Part shown: one piece after another, positions 53,464 to 61,971 of the stretch | Layout: each line of letters opens with the position of its first letter | Numbering within the stretch: the stretch's first letter is position 1 | NCBI RefSeq assembly: GCF_900107665.1 | Contig: NZ_FNQT01000001.1 | Coordinates: forward strand, 722,398 to 786,397 | Origin: Haloplanus vescus | GTDB lineage: Archaea; Halobacteriota; Halobacteria; Halobacteriales; Haloferacaceae | Direction of reading: 5' to 3' | DNA length: 64,000 nt | Program-made: the position numbers and the translations under genes | Notes under the pieces: generated by a model | Databases searched by the model: none | Told to the model about the DNA's origin: nothing | The model's input: the letters and a program-made list of their open reading frames with translations, nothing else

Positions 53464-54323
53464 GTTCCAACGTTCGATTCACTGACTTCAAGTCCGACGC
53501 ACAGCCGACGTGGTGTCCGGGATGCGGCGACTTCGGCACCATGAACGGGATGATGAAAGCCCTCGCCGAAACCGGCAACAGCCCCGACGAAACGTTCGTC
53601 GTCGCGGGCATCGGCTGTTCCGGGAAAATCGGGACCTACATGCGCTCCTACGCCCTCCACGGCGTCCACGGCCGCGCGCTCCCCGTCGGCGCGGGCGTCA
53701 AACTCGCCAACCCCGACATCGAGGTGATGGTCGCGGGCGGCGACGGCGACGGCTACTCCATCGGCGCCGGACACTTCGTCCACGCCGTCCGCCGCAACAT
53801 CGACATGACCTACGTCGTCATGGACAACCGCATCTACGGCTTGACGAAGGGGCAGGCCTCGCCGACCAGTCGCGAGGACTTCGAGACGTCGACGACGCCG
53901 GAGGGGCCACAGCAGCCGCCGGTCAACCCCCTCGCCCTTGCGTTCGCCGCGAGCGGAACCTTCATCGCGCAGTCGTTCTCGACGGACGCCCAGCGCCACG
54001 CCGAAATCGTCAAGGAAGCGGTCGAACACGACGGCTTCGGCTTCGTCAACGTGTTCTCGCCCTGCGTGACGTTCAACGATGTGGACACGTACGACTACTT
54101 CCGTGACTCCATCGTCGACCTGGCGGAGACGGACCACGACCCGACCGACTATGAGGACGCCCGCTCGCGCATCCTCGACCCAGGCACGGAGTATCAGGGG
54201 ATCCTCTACCGTGAGGAGGACTCGGTCCCCTACGAGGAGAGCCACGGCGTCGACGCCGATATGACCGACATCCCCGACGGTGCTCCCGAGGACGCGACCG
54301 ACCTCGTCCGCGAGTTCTACTGA
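53460..54323 (+). CDS. korB: 2-oxoacid:ferredoxin oxidoreductase subunit beta
   Basis: A 287-residue thiamine-diphosphate subunit. WCPGCGDFGTMNGMMKAL at the N-terminus holds Cys ligands of the [4Fe-4S] cluster, with further Cys in AGIGCSGKIG and in VFSPCVTFND. The ThDP/Mg motif is VAGGDGDGYSIGAGHFVHA, with NRIYGLTKGQASPTS next. Its ATG overlaps the korA TGA by four bases, giving 1:1 synthesis. A geranylgeranyl reductase gene follows 96 bases later on the same strand. Confidence 0.93.
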   Translation: MSSNVRFTDFKSDAQPTWCPGCGDFGTMNGMMKALAETGNSPDETFVVAGIGCSGKIGTYMRSYALHGVHGRALPVGAGVKLANPDIEVMVAGGDGDGYSIGAGHFVHAVRRNIDMTYVVMDNRIYGLTKGQASPTSREDFETSTTPEGPQQPPVNPLALAFAASGTFIAQSFSTDAQRHAEIVKEAVEHDGFGFVNVFSPCVTFNDVDTYDYFRDSIVDLAETDHDPTDYEDARSRILDPGTEYQGILYREEDSVPYEESHGVDADMTDIPDGAPEDATDLVREFY

Positions 54324-54419
54324 TACTGTCGGCTGGACGTCGACAGGACGAGCGCTCGCACACCACCCTCTTCCTCCGCGGTTAGCAAGACTGATTACGC
54401 TCTCGGGGTATCGAGAGAT

Positions 54420-55658
54420 ATGTCCGACCGTTTCGACGTGATCGTCGCTGGCGCGGGGCCTGCCGGGGCCCAATGCGCCCGCGACATCGCGCAGCGGGGG
54501 TACGACGTCCTCGTTCTCGAAGCCGAGCCCGAAGACGACTTCCCGCGTCAGAGCAACAAGTCGACCGCCGGTACGTTCCCCTCCATGATGGCCTCGTTCG
54601 GCGTGCCGGACGAGGTGGTGATGAACTACACCGACGACGTGGTGCTGGAGTCGCCGAACCACCATTACGTCCAGCACCAACCGGGCGCTGTCCTCGAGTT
54701 CGCTGAGTTCAAACAGTGGCTCGTCGCGGAGGGGCGCGAGGAGGGCGCGACTTACCACTTCGACTCGCGCGTCAATGGCCCGATTATGGACGACGGAACG
54801 ATTGCCGGCGTCCGCTACGCGGGTGGCGAGGAGGCCTACGCCGACATCGTCGTGGACGCGACGGGCCCGGCGGCACCGCTGGCGAAGGAACTCGGCGTCA
54901 GCGATTTGGACCGCAAGCATCAGGCCATCGGCATCGAGTGGGAGATGGACGGCGTCGAGGTCAACCACCCCGACTACGCCGACCTGACCGACACGATGAT
55001 GCTCCGACTGGACCACAACTACGCCCCCGGTGGCTACGCGTGGATATTCCACACCGGCGGCGACACCGCGAAGGTCGGACTCTGTTACATTCAGAACGAG
55101 AGCCACGAGCAGTACGGCAAAGATGGCGCGGCCATCGACGACTACCTCCATAGCTGGCTCGACACCGACCCGCGCTTTGCAGACGCCGAGCGCATTTCAG
55201 GCAAGCAGCAACACCGCGGCTCGGCACACATTCAGATGCCCGGCAGTCTGTGTACGGATAGTTTCATGGCCATCGGCGACACCGTCCCGACCATCGACCC
55301 CCTGTGGGGCGAGGGAATCCACAAGGGGATGAAGTCGGGGCGGATGGCCGCCATCACCGCCGACCGCTGTTTCACGGAGGCAGACCCCGACACCTCCGCG
55401 GAGGCGATGTCGGTCTACAGCAAACTCTGGCACAGCGAGGTTGCACCCCGGATGCGCGAGCGCCTCCTGATGACAGAGTTGCTCTATCTCGCGCCCAACG
55501 AGCGCTACGACACGCTGCTGTCCGACCTCCGGGACGCCGACAGCGACATGCTGGCGAAGGCCAACGCCGGCAACGTCGGTGCAATGTTGCGCCTTCTCCA
55601 CCTGCGCGACGTGCCCCTGCTCGGGAAGTTCGCGAAGGAGCGACTGACCGGCGGGTAG
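54420..55658 (+). CDS. digeranylgeranylglycerophospholipid reductase-type flavoprotein
   Basis: A 412-residue GGR-family enzyme that saturates geranylgeranyl chains of archaeal lipids. The FAD motif DVIVAGAGPAGAQCARDIA opens the protein and FMAIGDTVPTIDPLWGEGIHKGMKSG, cited here in part, is the second FAD contact. A YxWxFP-type substrate motif is replaced by GGYAWIFHTGG. Known GGRs take electrons from reduced ferredoxin. This gene directly follows korAB, which reduces ferredoxin, on the same strand. Compared with the homologue at 5160 it is shorter and has the standard GD motif. Confidence 0.9.
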   Translation: MSDRFDVIVAGAGPAGAQCARDIAQRGYDVLVLEAEPEDDFPRQSNKSTAGTFPSMMASFGVPDEVVMNYTDDVVLESPNHHYVQHQPGAVLEFAEFKQWLVAEGREEGATYHFDSRVNGPIMDDGTIAGVRYAGGEEAYADIVVDATGPAAPLAKELGVSDLDRKHQAIGIEWEMDGVEVNHPDYADLTDTMMLRLDHNYAPGGYAWIFHTGGDTAKVGLCYIQNESHEQYGKDGAAIDDYLHSWLDTDPRFADAERISGKQQHRGSAHIQMPGSLCTDSFMAIGDTVPTIDPLWGEGIHKGMKSGRMAAITADRCFTEADPDTSAEAMSVYSKLWHSEVAPRMRERLLMTELLYLAPNERYDTLLSDLRDADSDMLAKANAGNVGAMLRLLHLRDVPLLGKFAKERLTGG

Positions 55659-55721
55659 CACGTAGCGGCACGAACCTGCGGTTCCGCAACTCCTTTTGGC
55701 GCCTCGGCCTTCATTTTGGCT

Positions 55722-56528
55722 ATGTCTCAGTCCCCGATAGACGAGATGCCGAGCCTCGGCCTCGGAACGTGGCAGAACACCGACCCGGCGGCGTGTGCAG
55801 ACAGCGTCGCGACGGCGCTCGAGATGGGCTATCGCCACATCGACACCGCACAGGCGTACGACAACGAGGAGTCCGTCGGCGACGGCCTCGAACAGGCCGA
55901 CGTGCCTCGCGAGGACATCTTCCTCGCGACGAAGGTGTGGATAGACAACCTCGCGGCCGACGACGTGGTCTCGTCGACCGAGGAGAGCCTCGACAAGCTC
56001 GGCGTCGACTACGCGGACCTGCTGTACGTCCACTGGCCGGCGGGCGAGTACGACGCCGAGGAGACGCTGGCGGCGTTCGACCAGCTCTACGACGACGGCC
56101 TCATCGAGCGAATCGGCATCAGTAACTTCCAGCCGGAGCAGGTGGCGACGGCCATCGACACGGCCGACGCGCCCATCTTCGCCAACCAAATCGAGTGTCA
56201 CCCACTCCTGCCCCAGGAGGACCTTCGCGAAGCCTGTGCCGACCACGGTGTCGACGTGGTGGCGTATTCGCCGCTCGCCCGCGGCGAGGTGTTCGACGTG
56301 CCCGAGATTCAGGAGGTCGCCGAGAAACACGACGCCAGCGAGGCGCAGGTGTCGCTCGCGTGGCTCCACGAGAAGGACGTCACCCCGATTCCGAAGGCGA
56401 CCGGCGAGGAACACATCCGCGACAACTGGGCGTCGCGGACGCTCGACCTCGACGCCGAGGACGTGGCGACCATCGACAACATCGACCAGCGCGACCGGAA
56501 GGTCGACCCCGACTTCTCGCCCTGGTAA
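55722..56528 (+). CDS. aldo/keto reductase
   Basis: A 268-residue NADPH-dependent (alpha/beta)8-barrel reductase. Catalytic tetrad residues are in MGYRHIDTAQAYDNEESVG (Asp, Tyr), FLATKVWIDN (Lys) and DLLYVHWPAGEY (His). The NADP-binding IPKATGEEHIRDNW is near the end. It should reduce aldehydes or ketones. The ATG at 55722 has a CTCCTTTTGGC element about 30 bases upstream. The stop TAA directly abuts the stop of the convergent DUF373 gene, with no spacer. Confidence 0.95.
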   Translation: MSQSPIDEMPSLGLGTWQNTDPAACADSVATALEMGYRHIDTAQAYDNEESVGDGLEQADVPREDIFLATKVWIDNLAADDVVSSTEESLDKLGVDYADLLYVHWPAGEYDAEETLAAFDQLYDDGLIERIGISNFQPEQVATAIDTADAPIFANQIECHPLLPQEDLREACADHGVDVVAYSPLARGEVFDVPEIQEVAEKHDASEAQVSLAWLHEKDVTPIPKATGEEHIRDNWASRTLDLDAEDVATIDNIDQRDRKVDPDFSPW

Positions 56529-57656
56529 TCAGGAGCGGTCCGCCGGTTCGGTGTCGCTCTCGACCGCCTCGGGATGGTCCGACGCGACTTTTGCGGCCAC
56601 GCGAACGCCGACCAGCGAGACGACGATGGCCGACACCACGAACACCGCGAGTCGCTGTGTCGGGTGAACGGTGAGTCCCGCCACCTGCAGATGCGAGAGA
56701 GCGTTCTCGCGTTCGAGGAAGTAGCCCGCGAAGCCGCGGACGACGAGACCGAGTGCGATGACGCCGAAGGGCACGTTGAGATATGGGCGGGGGATGTGGC
56801 CCGCCTCGATGAGTTCATCAAGGAGGCGCCCGGCGCTCGCGGTGAGTGCCGCCAGGGCCAGCCACGGGATACTGCTGTAGAAAAACTGCATGGCCGGAAC
56901 GAGGACGACGCCGTCGCTGATTGGCGAGACGGCGAGGCCGCCGAGAAAGATGCCGACAAGGGCGAGACCGGCGGCGACGGCGTAGGTGACGACCGACACC
57001 TGTCCCGAGTAGAGGGCGTCCTGTATCTGGTCGGGGAGGCGAGCGAGATAGACGTCGATAGCGAGACCCTTGTAGAGCACCGCCGCGCCGAGTAGCGAGG
57101 CGAGACCGGCGAGGGCGACGCCGACGGAGAACCGCACGAGCAACGCTGGCAGGAGGAGGAGGCCCACGCCCAGGGGGACGAGCACCGTCGAGCGGAGTTG
57201 CTCGTCGGCGAGGAACTGCTTGAGGAGGTAGTACGTGGACTCGATGTCGCGGGCCTGCCGGACGACGACGCGGTCGACGGAGTCGACGGGGAGACGACTC
57301 TCCACGATGGGGACCAGTCGTTCGTCCTCGGCGCTGTCGGTGACGATGATGGCTGATTCGGGGTCGTGGCGGTCGATGAGCGTGTCTAACTGGGCGGCGA
57401 CCGACCGGTCGGCACCGACGGCGGAGTCGCCGGACCCAGAGACCACGGCGATGACTGCCGACTCGCCGTCTGCGCGGAGGTCACGCGTGATTCGCAGGCC
57501 TTCGAGGAGGCAGTTGACCGTCGAATCCTCGGGGTCGGCGAGGCCGACTTCTGTCACCAACGAGCGTACCGCGTCCCACCCATCGACTGGCATCGACACG
57601 CCGACGGTCCGGCCGATATCGTCGGCGCGGTCGACACACAGCACCAGCGTGGTCAC
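56529..57656 (-). CDS. DUF373 membrane protein
   Basis: A 375-residue archaeal protein. Residues 1-150 form a soluble alpha/beta domain starting TLVLCVDRADDIGRTVGV, with VIAVVSGSGDSAVGADRSVA and VDSVDRVVVRQARDIESTYY. Residues about 155-355 hold six or seven helices. The pattern defines DUF373, widespread in archaea and of unknown role; the DRADD and GSGDSAVGADR motifs look like a ligand site. It starts with GTG at 57656. It is followed upstream on the same strand by sppA after 45 bases, so the two may be cotranscribed. Confidence 0.88.
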   Translation of the reverse strand: MTTLVLCVDRADDIGRTVGVSMPVDGWDAVRSLVTEVGLADPEDSTVNCLLEGLRITRDLRADGESAVIAVVSGSGDSAVGADRSVAAQLDTLIDRHDPESAIIVTDSAEDERLVPIVESRLPVDSVDRVVVRQARDIESTYYLLKQFLADEQLRSTVLVPLGVGLLLLPALLVRFSVGVALAGLASLLGAAVLYKGLAIDVYLARLPDQIQDALYSGQVSVVTYAVAAGLALVGIFLGGLAVSPISDGVVLVPAMQFFYSSIPWLALAALTASAGRLLDELIEAGHIPRPYLNVPFGVIALGLVVRGFAGYFLERENALSHLQVAGLTVHPTQRLAVFVVSAIVVSLVGVRVAAKVASDHPEAVESDTEPADRS

Positions 57657-57701
57657 AGGTTCGAGAACTATCTACTGGAATAAATATTACTCGGCGAGCG
57701 G

Positions 57702-58697
57702 TCAGAATCGGAGGTCGAACTCGTCGTCGGTGAGGACGCTCGCCGCGCCGGCGCCCGCGGCGTACGCGACGGCCGTCGCCCCGCCGCGGAGTCGGGCGGC
57801 CAACCCCTGTTCCGGGGCGAACTCGCGGACCGACACCGACTCGTCGAGCAAGTCCTCGACGTGGTCTGTCACGTCGTCCCGGTCGCCGAGGGCGTCGACG
57901 AGGCCGTTGTCGCGGGCATCCTCGCCGAGGAACACGCGGGCCTCCGTCTCGCGCACCGTCTCGGGGTCCATGTCGCGCCCCTCGGCAACGCGTTCGACGA
58001 AGTCGTCGTAGAACCCATCGATGAGTCCCTGGAGGTACTCACGGTCGTCGTCGGAGAGCTCTTTCAGGGGCATCCCGGCGTCCTTGTACTTGCCCGCGGC
58101 GAAACGCTCGTAGGAGACGCCGAGGTCCTCGGCGAGTTCGGAGACGTTGACCCGAGAGCCGATGACGCCGATACTGCCGACGATGCTCGCGCGCCGCGCC
58201 CAGAGCTCGTCACACCCGCTGGCGATCCAGTACCCACCGCTCGCACAGGTGTCGGTCGCGAAGGCGACTGTCGGCCCATCGAACGCCATCGCGGCGTTTC
58301 GAATGTCGTCGCTCGGGACGACCTCTCCGCCAGGCGTGTTGAGTTTCACCAAGAGGGCGTCGACGGCGTCGTCCTCGTCGGCGCGTTCGATCTGTTCGAC
58401 GATGTCGTCGGCGGGGGTGCCGATGGCGCCGCCCGGGAGGGGGCCGGGAGCGCCCCCGTCGCGAGTGATAGGGCCCTCGACAGGGACTTCGGCGACGTTG
58501 TACGTCGGGAACACCGAGTCGGCGAGGGTCGTCGCGATGCGGCCCGCGAGGACGACGAGGCCGAGGACGACGAGGACGCCGAGGAAGTCGGCGAGCGATT
58601 CCGGAACGGCGACGAAGAGCACGAAGCCGAGGACGGCGGCGAGGAGGGCCCCGCCGGCGACGACCACGAGGCGGCCGAGTTCGTCGACATCACTCAC
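57702..58697 (-). CDS. sppA: signal peptide peptidase SppA-type serine protease
   Basis: A 331-residue membrane-anchored protease. Two N-terminal hydrophobic segments (about 8-30 and 35-55) precede a ClpP-like domain. The Ser nucleophile is S153 in TCASGGYWIAS and the general-base Lys is K205 in AGKYKDAG, the Ser-Lys dyad of archaeal SppA. The domain begins VAEVPVEGPITRDG and includes GSIGVIGSRVNVSELAEDLG. It clears signal peptides and possibly misfolded membrane fragments. It starts with GTG. Length is that of short, single-domain SppA. Confidence 0.93.
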   Translation of the reverse strand: MSDVDELGRLVVVAGGALLAAVLGFVLFVAVPESLADFLGVLVVLGLVVLAGRIATTLADSVFPTYNVAEVPVEGPITRDGGAPGPLPGGAIGTPADDIVEQIERADEDDAVDALLVKLNTPGGEVVPSDDIRNAAMAFDGPTVAFATDTCASGGYWIASGCDELWARRASIVGSIGVIGSRVNVSELAEDLGVSYERFAAGKYKDAGMPLKELSDDDREYLQGLIDGFYDDFVERVAEGRDMDPETVRETEARVFLGEDARDNGLVDALGDRDDVTDHVEDLLDESVSVREFAPEQGLAARLRGGATAVAYAAGAGAASVLTDDEFDLRF

Positions 58698-58795
58698 GCT
58701 GTCTCACCATAGGCACCGCTGGGGAGCGGATGCGTATAAAAACACGCACGTCGAGTGCGACGCGCGTCGTCGGTAAAGAGAGAGTTAGTCGGCGA

Positions 58796-59719
58796 TTACA
58801 GCAGCCCCGTCTTCTGGAGCTTCATCAGGTCCTCGGTGTCGAGGGTTTCGCCTTCCTTGAACTTCTGGTAGATTTCTTCGGCCTCTTCCTTGGCGGCCTC
58901 GCGTTCGGCCTCGCGCTCGTCTTCCTGCTCTTCTTCCTCTTCCTTGTCGAGTTCGCGCAGGCGCTTCTGGACGCGGACGAAGTCCTCGTGGTGGCGGTCA
59001 GCCGCTTCCTGGGCCTCGACGAAGAGTTCGTGCATCTCGTCGGCCTTGTCACGAATCTCGTCGGCCTCGCGGTAGGCCTCGATCATCTGGTTGTGATGTT
59101 CCTGGGCCTTGTCCGCGAGCTCCGTCACTTCCTGGTGGTGCTGGGACGCTTCGGAGCGGACCTCCTCGGCCTCCTCAACGAGCTCTTCGAGCTCGCTCGC
59201 GTCGTCGAGTTTTTCCTTTCGCTGCTGATACTCTTCGCGCTTGTCCTCGATTTTCTCGATGAGTTCGCGCTCGTCCTCGGCGCTCAGCACTTCCGTCTGC
59301 TGTCGGAATTCGAGCTGTTCGATCTCCTCTTCGAGCTCTTCGAGGTCCTTGCCGTCGCCGAGCTCGAGGTCCTGTTTCAGCTCCTCGACCTCGTCGAAGA
59401 GTTCGTTGGCCTTCGCGTTCAGCTCGTTCCGGCTCTCCTTGTGCTCTTGAACCTGCTCGTTGAGGTCGTCGCGCTGTTCGCGGTGCTCCTGTGCTTCGTC
59501 GACCTTCTCTCGGGTCTCGGCGTTGAGGTCGTCGCGCTTGGACGCGCGCTCCGACGCCATCTGGTTGAGCTCGTTCCGTCGGTCACGGAGCTGGCCCGCG
59601 AGCTTGATGAGCTGGCCCTTGGAGTCGTTTTCGAGCTGGTCGTCGGTGAGGTTGACGTTGTTCTCCTCTTTGAGGGGGTCGATGTCGAATTCGTCGAGTA
59701 CTTCTTCTGTTGTTACCAT
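58796..59719 (-). CDS. long acidic coiled-coil protein
   Basis: A 307-residue, almost wholly helical protein of charged heptads from about residue 28 to 290 (for example QLRDRRNELNQMASERAS, EEEIEQLEFRQQTEVL and EEVRSEASQHHQEVTELA). There are a few His-rich spots (SQHHQEV, QEHHNQM, DRHHEDF) but no catalytic motif and no membrane segment. Proteins of this type are conserved in haloarchaea; one can imagine a role in chromosome or cell structure, but nothing shows it. A TATA-like TTCTTATACACGG lies about 65 bases upstream, leaving a leader of about 40 bases. Confidence 0.8.
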   Translation of the reverse strand: MVTTEEVLDEFDIDPLKEENNVNLTDDQLENDSKGQLIKLAGQLRDRRNELNQMASERASKRDDLNAETREKVDEAQEHREQRDDLNEQVQEHKESRNELNAKANELFDEVEELKQDLELGDGKDLEELEEEIEQLEFRQQTEVLSAEDERELIEKIEDKREEYQQRKEKLDDASELEELVEEAEEVRSEASQHHQEVTELADKAQEHHNQMIEAYREADEIRDKADEMHELFVEAQEAADRHHEDFVRVQKRLRELDKEEEEEQEDEREAEREAAKEEAEEIYQKFKEGETLDTEDLMKLQKTGLL

Positions 59720-59909
59720 TGTTGAAACCTCGATACCATCGCTCCGGCGATACTGGCGGCTCTGCGTGCTTCGACCGGCCGTGTATAAGAATTTCCGATC
59801 ATTCTGCGTGCGATGCCGCCAAGACGCCGAAGGCGCGTTGGTACTAACAGATACACGGGACATATGTATAAGTGCTTCGGTGGTCCGACCGCTGTGAAAC
59901 GGTACCAAG

Positions 59910-59927
59910 ACGCCCGAAAACGGGCGT
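59910..59927 (+). repeat. hairpin ACGCCCG-AAAA-CGGGCGT
   Basis: Perfect 7-bp arms around AAAA, about 40 bases after the first plus-strand TATA-like element and overlapping the next palindrome by two bases. It may fold in RNA or act as a terminator. Confidence 0.6.
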
Positions 59928-59942
59928 GTGAATGATTCACAC
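59926..59942. promoter_or_regulatory. 17-bp palindrome, candidate operator
   Basis: GTGTGAAT-G-ATTCACAC is a perfect inverted repeat with one central base. With so small a centre it is better read as a protein-binding DNA site than as an RNA hairpin. It ends 11 bases upstream of the TATA-like AGTATATAAATG (59953-59964). A protein bound there would contact the TFB/BRE side of the promoter, so either activation or repression is possible. Confidence 0.55.
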
Positions 59943-60018
59943 TAACTACCAATAGTATATAAATGAACGACGGCCGGTCAGACCACTTTCACTTTCACTC
60001 CGGGGTTGGCTCGGCTTC

Positions 60019-60201
60019 ATGTCGGTGGGACAACTATCCCGAAGTATGCTCGAGAACCTCACCAGCACGTGCGAGGCGGCCGGCTGTGACCGGTCCCTGG
60101 ACGACGACGCGCTCATCCTCCGGATGCAGACGGAGTCAGGAGAGCGCCGGGCTTACGAGTGTGCCTGCGGTGCGGTGACGGTGACGGTCGTTCGCGGGTG
60201 A
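60019..60201 (+). CDS. small zinc-finger-like protein
   Basis: A 60-residue protein (or 51 if the ATG at 60046 is used). Cysteines fall in TCEAAGCDRS and YECACGAVTV, giving C-x4-C and C-x-C pairs, a plausible zinc site. Such small zinc-binding proteins are abundant in haloarchaea and often regulatory. It has its own promoter (AGTATATAAATG) with a palindrome next to it. DUF371 follows after 51 bases on the same strand. Function unknown. Confidence 0.65.
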   Translation: MSVGQLSRSMLENLTSTCEAAGCDRSLDDDALILRMQTESGERRAYECACGAVTVTVVRG

Positions 60202-60252
60202 GCGGCGGGACGAATCGGCACCGCTATCGGTAGGCGACGCCGTGAGTCGACC

Positions 60253-60663
60253 ATGCGCGAAGTCATTCGAGCGCACGGCCACGAACACGTCGCCGCGACC
60301 CACGAAACCACGTTCGAACTGACGACCGACGACTGGTTGACGCCCGCGGGCGACTGCATCGTCGGCATCGAGGCCGACCGCGCGCCGTCGGACTTCGACG
60401 ACGACTTCGTCGCCGCCTGTCGCGACCCCGACGCGACGATTACCCTCACGCTCGAGACGGAGACGGCGAGCCAGACGGTGCAGGCCCGCGGCCATCCCGA
60501 CCTCACCTTCGAGAGCGACCGGAGCGCAGTCGTTCGCACCAGCACGTACGTCGACGACCGGACCATCGCCGTCGGCGCCGACGCCGCGGCGACGGACCTC
60601 GACCGTGACCTCATCGCCGACCTCGACGCCGACGGCACGCTCACCTGCACGCTGTCCGTGTGA
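60253..60663 (+). CDS. DUF371 family protein
   Basis: A 136-residue archaeal protein with the family start VIRAHGHEHVAATHETTFELT, then CIVGIEADRAPSDF and SDRSAVVRTSTYVDDRTIAVGADAAA in parts, ending in a beta-rich DGTLTCTLSV. It is compact, soluble and beta-rich. DUF371 has no proven role; the conserved GHEHVxATHxTT and CIVGIxAD motifs could form a binding site. It sits between the small zinc-protein gene and nth, with 36 bases to nth. Confidence 0.85.
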   Translation: MREVIRAHGHEHVAATHETTFELTTDDWLTPAGDCIVGIEADRAPSDFDDDFVAACRDPDATITLTLETETASQTVQARGHPDLTFESDRSAVVRTSTYVDDRTIAVGADAAATDLDRDLIADLDADGTLTCTLSV

Positions 60664-60699
60664 CGCCGCGTTTTTGACGCCGCCATCCCTACGCCCGCC

Positions 60700-61494
60700 A
60701 TGGCTGACGAACCCGCAGCGAACGTCAGCGGCGGTTCGGACGGCGGCGGCATCGACACGCGCTTCGCGTCGGGCGACCCCGACACCCGGGCCGAAGCCGT
60801 CGTCGATGCCCTCGGCGACCGCTACTGGCAGAAGACCTACGGCGGCCGCGACGCCCTCCCCTGTCTCGTGCGGACGATTCTGAGTCAGAACACGACCGAT
60901 ACCGCCAGCCAACCGGCCTTCGACGCCCTCGTGGAGCGCTACGACGGCGACTTGGCGGCGACACTCGCGACGGCCGACCACGACGAACTCGCGGACACCA
61001 TCGCCAGCGCCGGCCTCTACAACCAGAAGGCGCGAGCCATTATCGAGGCCGCCGAGGAAATCATCGCCGAGTTCGGCGACGCCGACGCGTTCGACGCGTT
61101 CGTCCGCGAAGGCGACCCGGCGACGGTCCGTGACCGCCTCCTCGACATGCGTGGCGTCGGCCCGAAGACCGCCGACTGCGTCCTGCTGTTCGCCGGCGGC
61201 CAGAACGGCGTCTTCCCCGTCGATACGCACGTCCACCGCATCGCCCGCCGGATGGGACTGGCGCCCCCCGACGCCGACCACGAGGGCGTTCGGGCGGCGC
61301 TGGAAGCGGCCGTTCCCGAAGCGAAGTGTGGCTTCGGGCACACGGCGATGATTCAGTTCGGTCGGGAGTTCTGCGCGGCCAGAAAACCGGCCTGTCTCGA
61401 CGGCCTCGACGCCTGTCCGCTCGCCGACCAGTGTGACCGCGTCGGCGTCGACCCAGACGCGGGGACCAGCGTCGACCCCACGGAGACGACCTGA
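60700..61494 (+). CDS. nth: endonuclease III (DNA glycosylase/AP lyase)
   Basis: A 264-residue base-excision repair enzyme. The helix-hairpin-helix is MRGVGPKTADCVL with the catalytic Lys at about 156, and the catalytic Asp is in VFPVDTHVHR (about 175). The [4Fe-4S] cysteines are C225, C232, C239 and C245, spaced C-x6-C-x6-C-x5-C, where the classical form is C-x6-C-x2-C-x5-C. The N-terminal 25 residues are a Gly/Asp-rich extension. It removes oxidised pyrimidines. The TGA is two bases from the stop of the convergent membrane protein gene. Confidence 0.95.
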   Translation: MADEPAANVSGGSDGGGIDTRFASGDPDTRAEAVVDALGDRYWQKTYGGRDALPCLVRTILSQNTTDTASQPAFDALVERYDGDLAATLATADHDELADTIASAGLYNQKARAIIEAAEEIIAEFGDADAFDAFVREGDPATVRDRLLDMRGVGPKTADCVLLFAGGQNGVFPVDTHVHRIARRMGLAPPDADHEGVRAALEAAVPEAKCGFGHTAMIQFGREFCAARKPACLDGLDACPLADQCDRVGVDPDAGTSVDPTETT

Positions 61495-61496
61495 CG

Positions 61497-61886
61497 CTAC
61501 GCGGACGGACCCTGGTAGGAGTAGTCGCCGAACCCGAGGAGCGGCCAGAAGACAAACCCGAGGAACCAGAGCCCGAGTGCGAATCCGAGTCCCTGTCCGA
61601 AGGCCCGCGAGACGCCGGCAAACATCCGGTACAGGGCGTACAGGTTTACGATGGGGACGAAGAAGACGAGCAGCCACCACCAAGCGTTGTCGCCGATTTT
61701 GAGCATGATGTACGTGTTGTAGATGGGGATAATCGCCGCCCATCCAGGCTGGTCTGCCTTCACGAAGGCCTTCCACGTTCCGGCGATGTAGGCCACGACC
61801 AGTGCGAGATACACTATCGAGAGCAGGATTCCACCTGCACCACCGCCCCCCTGTTGGAGGGCAACTGCCATATCAGTAAGTGGCAT
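61497..61886 (-). CDS. small four-helix membrane protein (DUF5684-like)
   Basis: A 129-residue membrane protein with a Gly-rich N-terminus and helices at about 19-38, 48-60, 70-90 and 95-118. WKAFVKADQPGWAAIIPIYN is the hallmark of a family annotated DUF5684, also seen in signal-peptidase-I-linked proteins. A TTTTATATGATTGG element 26 bases before the ATG at 61886 supports that start and a leaderless message. Function unknown. Confidence 0.85.
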   Translation of the reverse strand: MPLTDMAVALQQGGGGAGGILLSIVYLALVVAYIAGTWKAFVKADQPGWAAIIPIYNTYIMLKIGDNAWWWLLVFFVPIVNLYALYRMFAGVSRAFGQGLGFALGLWFLGFVFWPLLGFGDYSYQGPSA

Positions 61887-61971
61887 ACACGCGCGTTTCT
61901 ACGCCAATCATATAAAATCAGACGTGTAACGTCGCGTACCAGAACGCATCCGAACCGTCGGACGGCGGCGG

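Larger units (their letters stand above)
59720..60018. promoter_or_regulatory. regulatory intergenic region with two plus-strand promoters
   Basis: About 300 bases with no credible gene. It holds the promoter of the coiled-coil gene (minus strand, about 59781-59792). A plus-strand TATA-like ATGTATAAGTG is at about 59864-59874, and a second strong one, AGTATATAAATG, is at 59953-59964. Between the two lie a hairpin and a 17-bp palindrome. The first promoter could make a short RNA ending in the hairpins; the second fits the small zinc-protein gene. Confidence 0.55.
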
